Source: Clostridium moniliforme
GTDB lineage: Bacteria > Bacillota > Clostridia > Clostridiales > Clostridiaceae
Assembly: GCF_017873235.1 (NCBI RefSeq)
Contig: NZ_JAGGJZ010000004.1
Span: forward strand, 124,001 to 188,000
Reading direction: 5' to 3'
Length of the DNA stretch: 64,000 nucleotides
Shown one piece after another: positions 29,128 to 37,880 of this stretch; the stretch's first letter is position 1, and every line of letters starts with the position of its first letter. The notes beneath the pieces are model-generated. The model did no database searches. It was not told where the DNA came from and saw nothing but the letters and a program-made list of their open reading frames with translations. A program made the position numbers and the translations under genes.

Positions 29128-29577
29128 ATGGAAATTAATCAATTAATAAGTGAAGAAAGAGTATTCTTAGATGAATATGTAGAAAACAAAGATGATTTAT
29201 TTAAAAAAGTAGATCAAAAGGCATTGGAAATGGGAATTATAAATAAAAAAGGTGTATTATATGAAGCTTTATTAAAAAGAGAAGAAGAATCAAGTACTGC
29301 ATTTGATGATGGGTTTGCTATTCCACATGGAAAAGCTGAAGGAATATTAAAGCCAGCTATATTTATATATAGATTAGCCAATAAAATAGATTGGGAATCA
29401 TTAGATGGAAGTAATACTAATATTGCGATTATACTTGCAATACCAAAAACTGAAGAAACTAATACACTACATTTAAAAATTATATCAGGAGTAGCTAGAA
29501 AATTAATTTATGATGATTTCAGAAATAATATGAAAAATGCTAAAACACCAAAAGAAATAATTGAATTATTACAATAA
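29128..29577 (+). CDS. PTS fructose-family EIIA protein
   Basis: A 149-residue phosphocarrier of the mannitol/fructose EIIA type. The phosphorylated histidine lies in DDGFAIPHGKAEG near residue 70, and the acidic start (ISEERVFLDEYVENKDDLF) and closing KTPKEIIELLQ are usual. It takes phosphate from HPr and passes it to the EIIB domain of the transporter encoded at 30462. It starts 20 bases after the regulator with GAGGAG as ribosome site. Confidence 0.93.
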   Translation: MEINQLISEERVFLDEYVENKDDLFKKVDQKALEMGIINKKGVLYEALLKREEESSTAFDDGFAIPHGKAEGILKPAIFIYRLANKIDWESLDGSNTNIAIILAIPKTEETNTLHLKIISGVARKLIYDDFRNNMKNAKTPKEIIELLQ

Positions 29578-29601
29578 ATTTATATAAGGGAGAGGTTTGA
29601 G

Positions 29602-30447
29602 ATGTTAGTTAATAGTAAAGAGTTATTTTTAAAAGCAAAAGAAAATAATTATGCCATACCAGGAGTTAATATTTGGAATTTAAATTCATTAAGAGGAGTT
29701 TTAAAGGCTGCTAATGAAAATAAAACACCATTATTAGTTAGTTTAGCAGAAGTACATATGGATGCTTTAAGTATAGAAGAAGCTGTACATTTAGTTAAAT
29801 TTTATGCAGAAAAAAGTGAAGTTCCTATAGTTTTACACTTTGACCATGGATTTTCAAAGGATAAAGTAAAAAAGGCTATTGAAATGGGATTTACATCAGT
29901 TATGATTGATGGATCAAGTTTACCATTTGATGAAAACGTTAAACTTACAAGAGAAATAGTTGAAATTGCTCATAAAAAAAATGTTTGTGTTGAAGCTGAA
30001 ATTGGACATGTAGGTGGAGGAGAGTCTTATATAGATGCAGATAAAGATAAGGGAAATCTTACTGATCCAGAAGAAGCACTTAAGTTTGTTGAAATGACAG
30101 GAGTTGATTCGCTTGCAGTATCAATTGGTACAGCTCATGGAGAATATAAAGGAGTTCCTAAAATAGATTTTGAAAGATTAGATGAAATAGCTAAAGTTGT
30201 GGACATACCTTTAGTGCTTCATGGAGGTTCTGGCTCAGGAGATGAAAATATTACAAAGGCTGTAGAAAAAGGAATATGCAAAGTTAATATATTTACAGAT
30301 TTAACAGTTGCAGCTCGAGAAGCGCTAAAAGAGGACTTTGCTAATAGAAGTTACTATGATTCATGTAATTTATCAGAGGAAGCCATAAAAAATTGTTTAC
30401 TTCACTACTATAATGTATTAAAAACTTCAAAATACAATAATAAATAA
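29602..30447 (+). CDS. Class II ketose-bisphosphate aldolase
   Basis: A 281-residue zinc-dependent aldolase of the FbaA/GatY/KbaY family. Zinc and substrate motifs are visible: VLHFDHGFSKDKVKKAIE, SVMIDGSSLPFDENV, CVEAEIGHVGG, VSIGTAHGEYKG and VLHGGSGSGDENI. It cleaves a ketose 1,6-bisphosphate (fructose or tagatose type) or a related sugar into triose phosphates. Its place between EIIA and EIIBC genes suggests it handles the product of the sugar this PTS imports. The exact sugar cannot be told. Confidence 0.92.
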   Translation: MLVNSKELFLKAKENNYAIPGVNIWNLNSLRGVLKAANENKTPLLVSLAEVHMDALSIEEAVHLVKFYAEKSEVPIVLHFDHGFSKDKVKKAIEMGFTSVMIDGSSLPFDENVKLTREIVEIAHKKNVCVEAEIGHVGGGESYIDADKDKGNLTDPEEALKFVEMTGVDSLAVSIGTAHGEYKGVPKIDFERLDEIAKVVDIPLVLHGGSGSGDENITKAVEKGICKVNIFTDLTVAAREALKEDFANRSYYDSCNLSEEAIKNCLLHYYNVLKTSKYNNK

Positions 30448-30461
30448 AGGAGTGGATTGAA

Positions 30462-31835
30462 ATGAAAAAGAAGATAGTTGCTATTACATCGTGTCCAACA
30501 GGAATTGCTCATACATATATGGCAGCAGAAGCTTTAGAAAAAACAGGTAAAGAATTAGATATTGATATTAAAGTAGAAACACAAGGAGCATCAGGAGCTG
30601 AAAATATACTAACAGCAGAAGAAATAGCTGCAGCAGATGTAGTTATATTTGCAGTAGATAAAAATATTGATGAATCTAGATTTGCAGGTAAACAAGCTTT
30701 GACAATTCCAGCAAATAAAGCTATAAAAAATACTAAGGAAGTAATTAATGATGCTCTTACATATAATGGGACTAATATTGTAAAATCAAAAAGTACATCA
30801 GAAGTTACAGGAAATGCAAATATAACAGGAATATATAAGCATATAATGAGTGGTATTTCATACATGATACCTTTAGTTGTTGCAGGAGGAATATTAATTG
30901 CACTTTCATTTGCATTTGGAATATATGCTTATCAAGAAAAAGGAAGTTTACCTTGGGCATTATTTGAAATAGGTGGTAATTCAGCGTTTGCATTAATGGT
31001 AGCGGTTTTAAGTGGATTTATAGCTCATTCAATAGCAGATAAACAAGGATTTGCACCAGGAATTGTAGGTGGATGGATAGCTTCAACTATAGGAGCAGGT
31101 TTTTTAGGTGGTCTTTTATCAGGTATAATTGCAGGTTATTTAGTATTGTTATTAAATAAATATATTAAATTACCAAAATCACTTCAAGGACTTAAACCTA
31201 TTCTTATAATACCAGTACTTTCTACTCTTATAGTTGGATTACTTATGATATATGTTATAGGCTCACCAATTCAAGTTGTAACAAAATATGTTACACAATT
31301 TTTAGGAAATTTAAGTGGTGGTAGTGCAGTATTATTAGGAATTGTTTTTGGATTATTATATTTTGACCTAGGAGGACCATTCTCAAAAATAGTTTATACA
31401 TTTGGAGTGGGTTTATTAGCAGAAGGTGTTTATGGACCGATGGGAGCAGCCATGGTATGTGGAATGGTTCCACCAATAGGAATTGCAATATCAACTATGG
31501 TTAGACCTAAACTATGGGATAAAAGTGAACGAGAAGCTGGAAAGGCAACTCTTGTTTTAGGATTAAGTTTTATAACAGAAGGAGCTATTCCTTTTGCAAT
31601 AGCTAAACCTAAGGCAGTTTTACCAGCTTGTATGACTGGTTCAGCTGTAGGTTCAATAGTAGCTTTATTATTAAATGTTGGAATAAAGGCACCTCATGGA
31701 GGATTCTTTTTAACTGTAATTCCAAATACTATAATTAATTTACCAGGATTTATAATTTCTATATTAGCAGGTTCTTTTACTACAGCAATACTTGTAACAG
31801 TATTACTTCAAATTCAATCCAAAAAGACTAAATAG
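30462..31835 (+). CDS. PTS fructose-type transporter EIIBC
   Basis: A 457-residue membrane permease that imports and phosphorylates a hexose. Residues 1-105 are the EIIB domain with the phosphocysteine in VAITSCPTGIAHTYMAAEAL (Cys10). Residues ~120-457 are the EIIC domain with eight or more membrane helices, including GISYMIPLVVAGGILIALS, FGLLYFDLGGPFSK and GLSFITEGAIPFA. It is the last gene of the regulator-EIIA-aldolase-EIIBC operon, 14 bases after the aldolase. Fructose or a fructose-like sugar is the probable substrate. Confidence 0.93.
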   Translation: MKKKIVAITSCPTGIAHTYMAAEALEKTGKELDIDIKVETQGASGAENILTAEEIAAADVVIFAVDKNIDESRFAGKQALTIPANKAIKNTKEVINDALTYNGTNIVKSKSTSEVTGNANITGIYKHIMSGISYMIPLVVAGGILIALSFAFGIYAYQEKGSLPWALFEIGGNSAFALMVAVLSGFIAHSIADKQGFAPGIVGGWIASTIGAGFLGGLLSGIIAGYLVLLLNKYIKLPKSLQGLKPILIIPVLSTLIVGLLMIYVIGSPIQVVTKYVTQFLGNLSGGSAVLLGIVFGLLYFDLGGPFSKIVYTFGVGLLAEGVYGPMGAAMVCGMVPPIGIAISTMVRPKLWDKSEREAGKATLVLGLSFITEGAIPFAIAKPKAVLPACMTGSAVGSIVALLLNVGIKAPHGGFFLTVIPNTIINLPGFIISILAGSFTTAILVTVLLQIQSKKTK

Positions 31836-31862
31836 AATTTTAAATTATAAAGTTGATACATA

Positions 31863-31896
31863 AAAAGGTACGTATAAAATTTATACGTACCTTTTA
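31863..31896. terminator. Bidirectional terminator between PTS operon and thrS
   Basis: AAAAGGTACGTATAAA pairs perfectly with TTTATACGTACCTTTT around a one-base loop centre; A and T runs allow it to end both convergent transcripts. Confidence 0.92.
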
Positions 31897-31899
31897 ATA

Positions 31900-33831
31900 T
31901 TAAAGTGCTTTATCAGCTATTTCTTTAAGTAATCTAGCTTTGAAGTCTTCAAAGTTAATTGAACCTTCATCATCATTTTTTCTGCTTCTAACTGAAACAG
32001 CATTATCATTCATTTCTTTTTCACCAACAACTAGAATATATGGAATTCTTTCAAGTCTTGCTTCTCTAATTTTATATCCAAGTTTTTCAGCTCTATAGTC
32101 AGCTTCAACTCTTACACCATTATTTCTTAAATCTTTAACGATTTTTTCAGCGTAATCATTGTATTTGTCTGATAGAGGAAGAACTTTTGCTTGAACTGGT
32201 GCAAGCCAAGTTGGGAATGCTCCTGCAAATTTTTCAATAAGCATAGCAAGTGTTCTTTCATAACATCCAATTGATGATCTATGGATAATGTATGGACGTT
32301 TCTTTTCTCCATCTTTATCTATATAAGTCATATCAAATCTTTCAGCTAGAGCAAAGTCTATTTGAACAGTTATGATTGTATCTTCTTTTCCATGAACATT
32401 CTTAAATTGAATATCAAGTTTTGGTCCATAAAATGCTGCTTCATCATCAGCTTCAACATAATCTATCTTTAAGTGATCTAATATATTTTTCATTATAACT
32501 TGAGTTTTTTCCCAAGCTTCTGGATTATCAATATATTTTTCCTTATTTTTTGGATCCCATTTTGAGAATCTATAAGAAATATCATCTGCAATTCCTAAAG
32601 TATTCATTATATAGTCGATTAAGCTTACAACGCCTCTAAATTCTTCTTCTAATTGTTCTGGAGTAACAATTAAGTGACCATCAGCTAGAGTGAATTGTCT
32701 AACTCTTATAAGTCCATGCATTTCTCCTGATGCTTCATTTCTAAATAGAGTAGAAGTTTCAGCATATCTTATTGGAAGATCTCTGTAACTGTGTTGCTCA
32801 GAATTATAAATTGCATATTGGAATGGACAAGTCATAGGTCTTAAAGCAAAAACTTCATCGTCTTTTTCTTCATCTCCTAAAACAAACATTCCATCTTTAT
32901 AGTGATCCCAGTGTCCTGAAATTTTATAAAGATCGCTCTTTGCCATATAAGGAGTTTTAGTTAATACATAACCACGTTTTTCTTCTTCATCTTCAATCCA
33001 TCTTTGAAGTGTTTGAATTATTTTAGCTCCTTTTGGCATTATTAAAGGAAGTCCTTGACCTACATTTTCATCAGTAGTAAATAACTTTAATTCTCTACCA
33101 AGCTTGTTGTGGTCTCTCTTTTTAGCTTCTTCAATAGCAGCTAAATGTTCTTCTAAATCTTTATTTTTTAAGAATGCAGTACCATATATTCTAGTAAGCA
33201 TTTTATTCTTTTCGTCGCCTCTCCAATAAGCACCAGCACTTCTTAAAAGTTTTATAGCTTTCATTGGTTTAAGTGACATTATATGAGGACCTGCACATAG
33301 GTCTACGAAATCACCAAGTTTGTAGAATGAAATAACTTCATCTTCTCCTAAGTCATTTATAAGCTCAACCTTGTAAGGTTCATCCTTCATAAGTTCTAAA
33401 GCTTCATTTCTTGGAAGTTCAAATCTTTCAATTGAAGGATTTTCTTTAATTATTTTTTTCATTTCAGCTTCAATTTTAGCTAAATCTTCAGTACTAAATG
33501 AGTCCTCTTTATCAAAATCATAATAGAAACCATCTTCAATTGCAGGTCCTATAGCAATTTTAACATCTGGGAATAATCTTTTAACTGCATAAGCTAATAC
33601 ATGTGATGCAGTATGTCTTAATGCATCTTTTCCTTCTTTTGAATCAAAAGTACAAATTCCAACTTCTGCATCCTCATTAACCTTGTGACGTAAGTCAACA
33701 ACCTCTCCATTTACCAAACCGCAAAAAGCATTTCTAGCAAGGCCTTCGCTTATACCTTTTGCTATATCTAAAACTGATACGCCTTTTTCAAATTCTTTTA
33801 CTGAACCATCTTTTAAAGTAACTTTAATCAT
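31900..33831 (-). CDS. thrS: Threonyl-tRNA synthetase
   Basis: A 643-residue synthetase with the full domain order: TGS domain (1-61), editing domain with HTASHVLAYAVKR (the HxxxH zinc-type site), class II catalytic core (MTCPFQYAIYNSEQHSYRDLP, RYAETSTLFRNEASGEMHGL) and the anticodon-binding domain from about residue 540 (APVQAKVLPLSDKYNDYA). It charges tRNA-Thr and removes mischarged serine. AAAGGAG lies before the ATG. A T-box leader controls it. Confidence 0.98.
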   Translation of the reverse strand: MIKVTLKDGSVKEFEKGVSVLDIAKGISEGLARNAFCGLVNGEVVDLRHKVNEDAEVGICTFDSKEGKDALRHTASHVLAYAVKRLFPDVKIAIGPAIEDGFYYDFDKEDSFSTEDLAKIEAEMKKIIKENPSIERFELPRNEALELMKDEPYKVELINDLGEDEVISFYKLGDFVDLCAGPHIMSLKPMKAIKLLRSAGAYWRGDEKNKMLTRIYGTAFLKNKDLEEHLAAIEEAKKRDHNKLGRELKLFTTDENVGQGLPLIMPKGAKIIQTLQRWIEDEEEKRGYVLTKTPYMAKSDLYKISGHWDHYKDGMFVLGDEEKDDEVFALRPMTCPFQYAIYNSEQHSYRDLPIRYAETSTLFRNEASGEMHGLIRVRQFTLADGHLIVTPEQLEEEFRGVVSLIDYIMNTLGIADDISYRFSKWDPKNKEKYIDNPEAWEKTQVIMKNILDHLKIDYVEADDEAAFYGPKLDIQFKNVHGKEDTIITVQIDFALAERFDMTYIDKDGEKKRPYIIHRSSIGCYERTLAMLIEKFAGAFPTWLAPVQAKVLPLSDKYNDYAEKIVKDLRNNGVRVEADYRAEKLGYKIREARLERIPYILVVGEKEMNDNAVSVRSRKNDDEGSINFEDFKARLLKEIADKAL

Positions 33832-33882
33832 TTAAAAAACTCCTTTCTTTCGTGTATATAAACTAAAAAATATTATCTAAAA

Positions 33883-34127
33883 TAAAAAAACTTCATCTCT
33901 AAAAATAGAGACGAAGTATAATATCCGTGGTTCCACTCTAGTTATTCTTAAACAGTTTAAGAATCACTTTGGTTTGTCGTAACGTGACAATAACGGACTG
34001 GATTGGAGTCACTCCGAGGTAGTTTTCTGTTAAGCTCATATAAAAATACTTGCAGCTAATGTATTTTCTCTCTGGAAATGAGGATTTAACATACTCTTCT
34101 CATCAACGTATTTATCTTCTTAAGTTA
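33883..34127 (-). promoter_or_regulatory. T-box riboswitch leader of thrS
   Basis: On the minus strand the 14-base T-box AGAGTGGAACCACGG is at 33939-33925. It is followed by a terminator stem CTTCGTCTCT (33916-33907) with AGAGATGAAG (33900-33891) and a run of eight T-strand bases (33890-33883). Stem I lies upstream. An ACC triplet at 34020-34018 sits where a threonine specifier could be, but I have not folded stem I. Uncharged tRNA-Thr should bind the leader and prevent termination. Confidence 0.93.
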
Positions 34128-34133
34128 TTTTAT

Positions 34134-34162
34134 ATTATAATCATACAAATTTCATATGTCAA
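34134..34162 (-). promoter_or_regulatory. Promoter of thrS
   Basis: Perfect consensus: TTGACA (34162-34157), 17 bases, TATAAT (34139-34134). The -35 lies over the last codon of the HNH gene. Confidence 0.93.
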
Positions 34163-34563
34163 TAAATGCTTTGAGAAAGTTTTTGAAGTTTTATATTTTC
34201 TAATAATTCTTCTGAATAATAATTTTTTCCCATAAGAATAAAGATAATATCTTCTTTCCTGTAACCTTCTTTATATAATTTTAAATCTTTTACTATACGT
34301 TTAACTAAATTGCATGAAGCTTCAAGTATAGTACAGATTTCCTTAAAGGAATAAAAATCTTTATTTAATAATTTGTATAATTTTTTTTGTAATTTAATTT
34401 TATAAATAATATCTGTTTCTAAACAGTGGTGAGGTCCTTTTTTGCCTCTATGATGTTCTTCGCATAAATACATATAATTTAATTTTATATCAAAACCGCC
34501 TTCACTTCTATGAACAATATGATGAATGTCAGCTTTTTTATTGCAAATTTCACAAAAATACAA
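34159..34563 (-). CDS. Small HNH-type protein
   Basis: A 134-residue protein whose first third looks like an HNH nuclease fold with structural zinc: CEICNKKADIHHIVHRSEGG, then LCEEHHRGKKGPHH. Pairs of cysteine (CxxC) and the HH dyad are present. The remaining two thirds are helical and charged (YKIKLQKKLYKLLNKDFYS), possibly for nucleic acid binding. It starts with TTG 34563, eight bases after AAGGGGG. It is upstream of thrS on the same strand but thrS has its own perfect promoter. The role is unknown; it is not flanked by phage genes here. Confidence 0.7.
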   Translation of the reverse strand: MYFCEICNKKADIHHIVHRSEGGFDIKLNYMYLCEEHHRGKKGPHHCLETDIIYKIKLQKKLYKLLNKDFYSFKEICTILEASCNLVKRIVKDLKLYKEGYRKEDIIFILMGKNYYSEELLENIKLQKLSQSIY

Positions 34564-34683
34564 ATAATATCCCCCTTACTAACATTTTAAATTATAGATA
34601 AAAAATTTAATAAAATCAATTTCAAAAAATATGTTTAGTAAAAATTAGTTAAAAAAAATAGGGGTAAATATAAGGGAATGTGG

Positions 34684-34709
34684 TATAATATACTATATAG
34701 TATATTATA
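34684..34709. promoter_or_regulatory. 26-bp perfect palindrome overlapping an extended -10 promoter
   Basis: TATAATATACTAT is followed immediately by its exact reverse complement, giving a 26-bp perfect palindrome with no spacer. Its first six bases are a TATAAT preceded by TGG, an extended -10. A dimeric regulator bound here would cover the promoter of the gene at 34733. The central TACTATATAGTA recurs before glmM. Confidence 0.65.
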
Positions 34710-34732
34710 TTAAAAAAAGAAAGGTGATATGT

Positions 34733-35407
34733 ATGAAAGACAATTATAATTCATTTGAATTTTGGACTAGTAATGTAAACGAACACAATAATATAAGAGG
34801 ACACGTATTTGCTAAAAACTTACCAACAAGCAAATCTGTATATGTGCATTCACTTATATTTTCAAATAAAAATGGAATAGAAAATGTATATTCATATTTT
34901 CCAAATATTAAAGCATTATTAGGATATATTCAACATTCATTTTTACAAAAAGCATTTTATAATTGGGCTTATGGAACACAAGAATTAATAATGAAAATTC
35001 CACCTAAACCAACTGCTGATTTAATAAATAGTATTTTTTCAGATAATAAAATTGATAAAGATGAATTAAAACTTATGAAAAAGCAATATGGAATTCTAAA
35101 TAATTTATGGGATAAAGATGATGATGAAATTATTAGAACGCTAATAAGATTTTGTAGGGAATTTAATAAAATTTGGGTTGGAGATAATACTAGATTTCTA
35201 TATATAAAAATATTTAAATCAGCAAAGGAACTTGGAGAATTTGTTGCTGAATCAATAGAAATGACTAATAAAGAACAAAATTTTAAAGATGATATAGGAG
35301 TATCAATACAGGACTGGAGAAAATTGTGTTCAGAAGTAGGAACTAACAATGATGTTTCTAAAGCTTTTAGAAAAATTTTATTAAATAAATTATCTAAGAC
35401 TCTTTAG
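34733..35407 (+). CDS. Uncharacterised soluble protein, 224 residues
   Basis: I do not recognise this protein. It has no signal peptide or membrane helix and is mixed helical, with aromatic-rich early parts (YNSFEFWTSNVNEHN, LGYIQHSFLQKAFYNWAYG) and a charged second half (IDKDELKLMKKQYGILNNLWDKDDDE). AAAGGTG six bases before ATG 34733 sets the start; GTG 34724 lies inside that site. It is monocistronic, sits behind a 26-bp palindrome overlapping the promoter, and precedes the SAM riboswitch of another unit. Confidence 0.75.
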   Translation: MKDNYNSFEFWTSNVNEHNNIRGHVFAKNLPTSKSVYVHSLIFSNKNGIENVYSYFPNIKALLGYIQHSFLQKAFYNWAYGTQELIMKIPPKPTADLINSIFSDNKIDKDELKLMKKQYGILNNLWDKDDDEIIRTLIRFCREFNKIWVGDNTRFLYIKIFKSAKELGEFVAESIEMTNKEQNFKDDIGVSIQDWRKLCSEVGTNNDVSKAFRKILLNKLSKTL

Positions 35408-35477
35408 AAAAATTATACCTATGTAAATAATCTAAAAAAACAATTATATTAAATCATTTTTAATAGATTTTAAAGTG

Positions 35478-35506
35478 TTGACAGTTAAAATTAATAATGA
35501 TATAAT
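35478..35506 (+). promoter_or_regulatory. Promoter of the SAM-riboswitch unit
   Basis: Perfect TTGACA (35478-35483), 17 bases, TATAAT (35501-35506). Confidence 0.92.
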
Positions 35507-35531
35507 GAGTAACAATAAAATTTAAAAAAGT

Positions 35532-35694
35532 CTTATCAAGAGTGGTGGAGGGACTGGCCCTATGAAACCCGGCAACCTACTAATAATTATTGTAGGAATG
35601 ACTATAAGAAATCAATGTTAAATTACATTGATTATTTGTCGTTTTTAATTATTTAGTGTGGTGCTAATTCCAGCAGTGTTAACTGATAGATAAG
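35532..35694 (+). promoter_or_regulatory. SAM-I riboswitch (S-box)
   Basis: S-box signatures in order: CTTATCAAGAGTGGTGGAGG, GACTGGCCCTATGAAACCCG, GCAACC, then GGTGCTAATTCCAGC and the closing GATAGATAAG, which pairs with the first CTTATC as P1. One arm is extended (ATCAATGTTAAATTACATTGAT, about 35610-35632). S-adenosylmethionine binding should favour the terminator at 35716-35747 and switch the gene off. Confidence 0.96.
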
Positions 35695-35715
35695 TTGTGT
35701 TTATAGAGTGTTATA

Positions 35716-35747
35716 AAGCTTCTGATTTCTATCAGAAGCTTTTTTTA
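35716..35747 (+). terminator. Riboswitch-controlled terminator
   Basis: AAAGCTTCTGA pairs with TCAGAAGCTTT around TTTCTA, followed by a T run, 37 bases before the gene start. It is the expression platform of the SAM riboswitch. Confidence 0.93.
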
Positions 35748-35783
35748 ATTTTTAATTATAATTTATAAGGAGGAGAAAGGGAA

Positions 35784-37109
35784 ATGAATGAAACAAAGAA
35801 AGGAAATTGGTGGGCACTTATACCATTAGTTGTTTTTATAGTTGTTTATGTGGGAATTGCAATAGTGGCTAAAAACTTCTATGCTGTTTCTGTAATAATA
35901 CCATTTTTAATTGCAGCAGTTACAGCACTTATTATGAATAATAAAATTAAATTTGAAGAAAAATTACAGATTTTCTGTAAAGGTGCTGGAGATTCTAACA
36001 TTATACTAATGATTTTAATTTTTGTATTAGCAGGAGCATTTGCTTCAGTAGCAAAATCAATGGGAGCTGTTGATTCAACTGTTAACTTAGGACTTTCAAT
36101 ATTGCCACCAAACCTATTAGTATCTGGAATATTTATAGTAGCTTGTTTTATAGCTTTATCAGTTGGAACTTCTATGGGAACAATAGTTGCACTTGTACCA
36201 ATAGCACTTGGAATATCTGAAAAAACAGGAATAGCTGTAGCACTAGTAGTTGGTTCTGTTGTAAGTGGGGCTATGTTTGGGGATAATTTATCAATAATAT
36301 CAGATACAACAATAGCAGCAACTAGGACACAAGGTTGCGATATGAGAGATAAGTTTAAGATGAATTTTAAAATAGTTCTTCCAGCAGCAATAATAACAGC
36401 AGTTATATTTATGTTAATAACAAGTGGAACAGAAACTTATAACTTAGGAAATTATAATTATAGTTTAATAAAAATTGTGCCTTATATAGGAGTTTTAGTA
36501 GCTGCTCTTTTAGGTATTAATGTTATATTTGTCTTAGGTTCAGGAATAATACTTTCAGCAATAATAGGAATTTCTACTGGAAGTTTTGGGGTTATAGATT
36601 TATTTAAAAGTATGGCAGATGGTATTTCTGGAATGAGTGAGTTAATAATAATTTCTTTATTAATATCAGGAATGGTTGCACTTATAAAATATAATGGGGG
36701 AATAGACTTTATACTTTATAAAGGACTTAAAAAATTTAGAACAAGAAGAGGGGCAGAACTTGGAATTGGTGCATTGGTAAGCTTAGTTGATATTTGCACT
36801 GCAAATAATACAATAGCAATTGTTACTGTTGGACCTATTGCTAAAGATGTATCAAATGAATTTGATTTAGAGCCAAAGAGAGTAGCTGGAATTATGGACA
36901 TGTTTTCTTGTGTTTTTCAAGGGATAATACCTTATGGTGCTCAACTTATTTCAGCAGCAGGACTTGCAGCTATATCACCTTTTGAAATAATGCAATATTT
37001 ATATTACCCATATTTAATGGGAATATCAGCTTTAATTGCCATAGTGGTTTATTGGAGTAGAAATAAAGAAGAAAATATAGTGGAATTAAATTATAATACA
37101 AATGCTTAA
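35784..37109 (+). CDS. NhaC-family transporter, probable methionine importer (MetT-like)
   Basis: A 441-residue membrane protein with about eleven helices in the Na+/H+ antiporter NhaC superfamily; characteristic parts are ALSVGTSMGTIVALVPIA, GSVVSGAMFGDNLSIISDTTIAA and DICTANNTIAIVTVGPIAKD. By family alone it would be called a Na+/H+ antiporter. The SAM riboswitch directly upstream makes methionine, or a sulfur precursor of it, the more likely substrate, as proposed for the S-box-linked MetT branch. It is monocistronic and has a strong AGGAGGAGA ribosome site. Confidence 0.88.
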   Translation: MNETKKGNWWALIPLVVFIVVYVGIAIVAKNFYAVSVIIPFLIAAVTALIMNNKIKFEEKLQIFCKGAGDSNIILMILIFVLAGAFASVAKSMGAVDSTVNLGLSILPPNLLVSGIFIVACFIALSVGTSMGTIVALVPIALGISEKTGIAVALVVGSVVSGAMFGDNLSIISDTTIAATRTQGCDMRDKFKMNFKIVLPAAIITAVIFMLITSGTETYNLGNYNYSLIKIVPYIGVLVAALLGINVIFVLGSGIILSAIIGISTGSFGVIDLFKSMADGISGMSELIIISLLISGMVALIKYNGGIDFILYKGLKKFRTRRGAELGIGALVSLVDICTANNTIAIVTVGPIAKDVSNEFDLEPKRVAGIMDMFSCVFQGIIPYGAQLISAAGLAAISPFEIMQYLYYPYLMGISALIAIVVYWSRNKEENIVELNYNTNA

Positions 37110-37176
37110 AGTAATATTATAAAATTTTTATAAATTTAATGAAAAAATAAAGTAGATATAAAATTTTTTAAAATAA

Positions 37177-37244
37177 GGGCTATGTTTTAAAGTAGTGTTA
37201 ATTTTAGATATAACTGTAATATCTCTTATACACAAAACATAGCC
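37177..37244. terminator. Long hairpin between the transporter gene and ispF
   Basis: GGCTATGTTTT (37178-37188) pairs with AAAACATAGCC (37234-37244); an inner AGATAT/ATATCT hairpin fills the loop. The T-rich tail is on the ispF (minus) side, so it probably ends ispF transcription and perhaps also the opposing unit. Confidence 0.65.
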
Positions 37245-37254
37245 TGAAATTTAA

Positions 37255-37737
37255 TTAAATTTTGTTTACTAAAGCTATACATTGAGAAGAAATACCAAGT
37301 CCTTTTCCAGTAAAGCCAAGGCCTTCTTCAGTAGTTGCTTTTATATTCACTTTATCAAAATCTATATCTAAAGCTTTTGATATATTTTTTCTCATTTCTG
37401 TTATATGAGGAGCCATTTTAGGAGCTTCTGCAATTATAGTTGCATCTATATTTCCTATTACATAATTATTTGTTTTTAAAAGTTTACTAACTTCTTTAAG
37501 AAGTTTTATACTAGAAATTCCTTTATATTTTGGATCAGTATCAGGAAAATGTTTACCTATATCACCTAAGGCTGTAGCTCCTAATAATGAATCCATTATT
37601 GCATGTGTAAGCACATCAGCATCAGAGTGACCTAATAGTCCAAGATTATAAGGGATATTTACTCCTCCAAGAATTAAATCTCTATTTTCAACTAATCGAT
37701 GTACATCATAACCTAAACCAATACGCATATTTTTCAC
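37255..37737 (-). CDS. ispF: 2-C-methyl-D-erythritol 2,4-cyclodiphosphate synthase
   Basis: IspF forms the cyclic diphosphate in the methylerythritol phosphate route to isoprenoids. The 160-residue protein has the zinc site GYDVHRL near the start, [21 protein letters not shown], the [14 protein letters not shown] segment and [15 protein letters not shown] near the end. It acts as a trimer in the cytoplasm. It is a single gene here, without ispD beside it. AGGTG lies before the ATG. Confidence 0.97.
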   Translation of the reverse strand: MKNMRIGLGYDVHRLVENRDLILGGVNIPYNLGLLGHSDADVLTHAIMDSLLGATALGDIGKHFPDTDPKYKGISSIKLLKEVSKLLKTNNYVIGNIDATIIAEAPKMAPHITEMRKNISKALDIDFDKVNIKATTEEGLGFTGKGLGISSQCIALVNKI

Positions 37738-37880
37738 CTCTAATAAATAATTCTTTTATAAGTTTACCACAAAAATAATTATTAATTTCTAATTTCATTT
37801 AAAAAAAAACTATATTTAGGTATAATTAAATAGAATAATGATAGCATATGAGAAAAATAGTATTAAAAAAGGGGAGAAAT

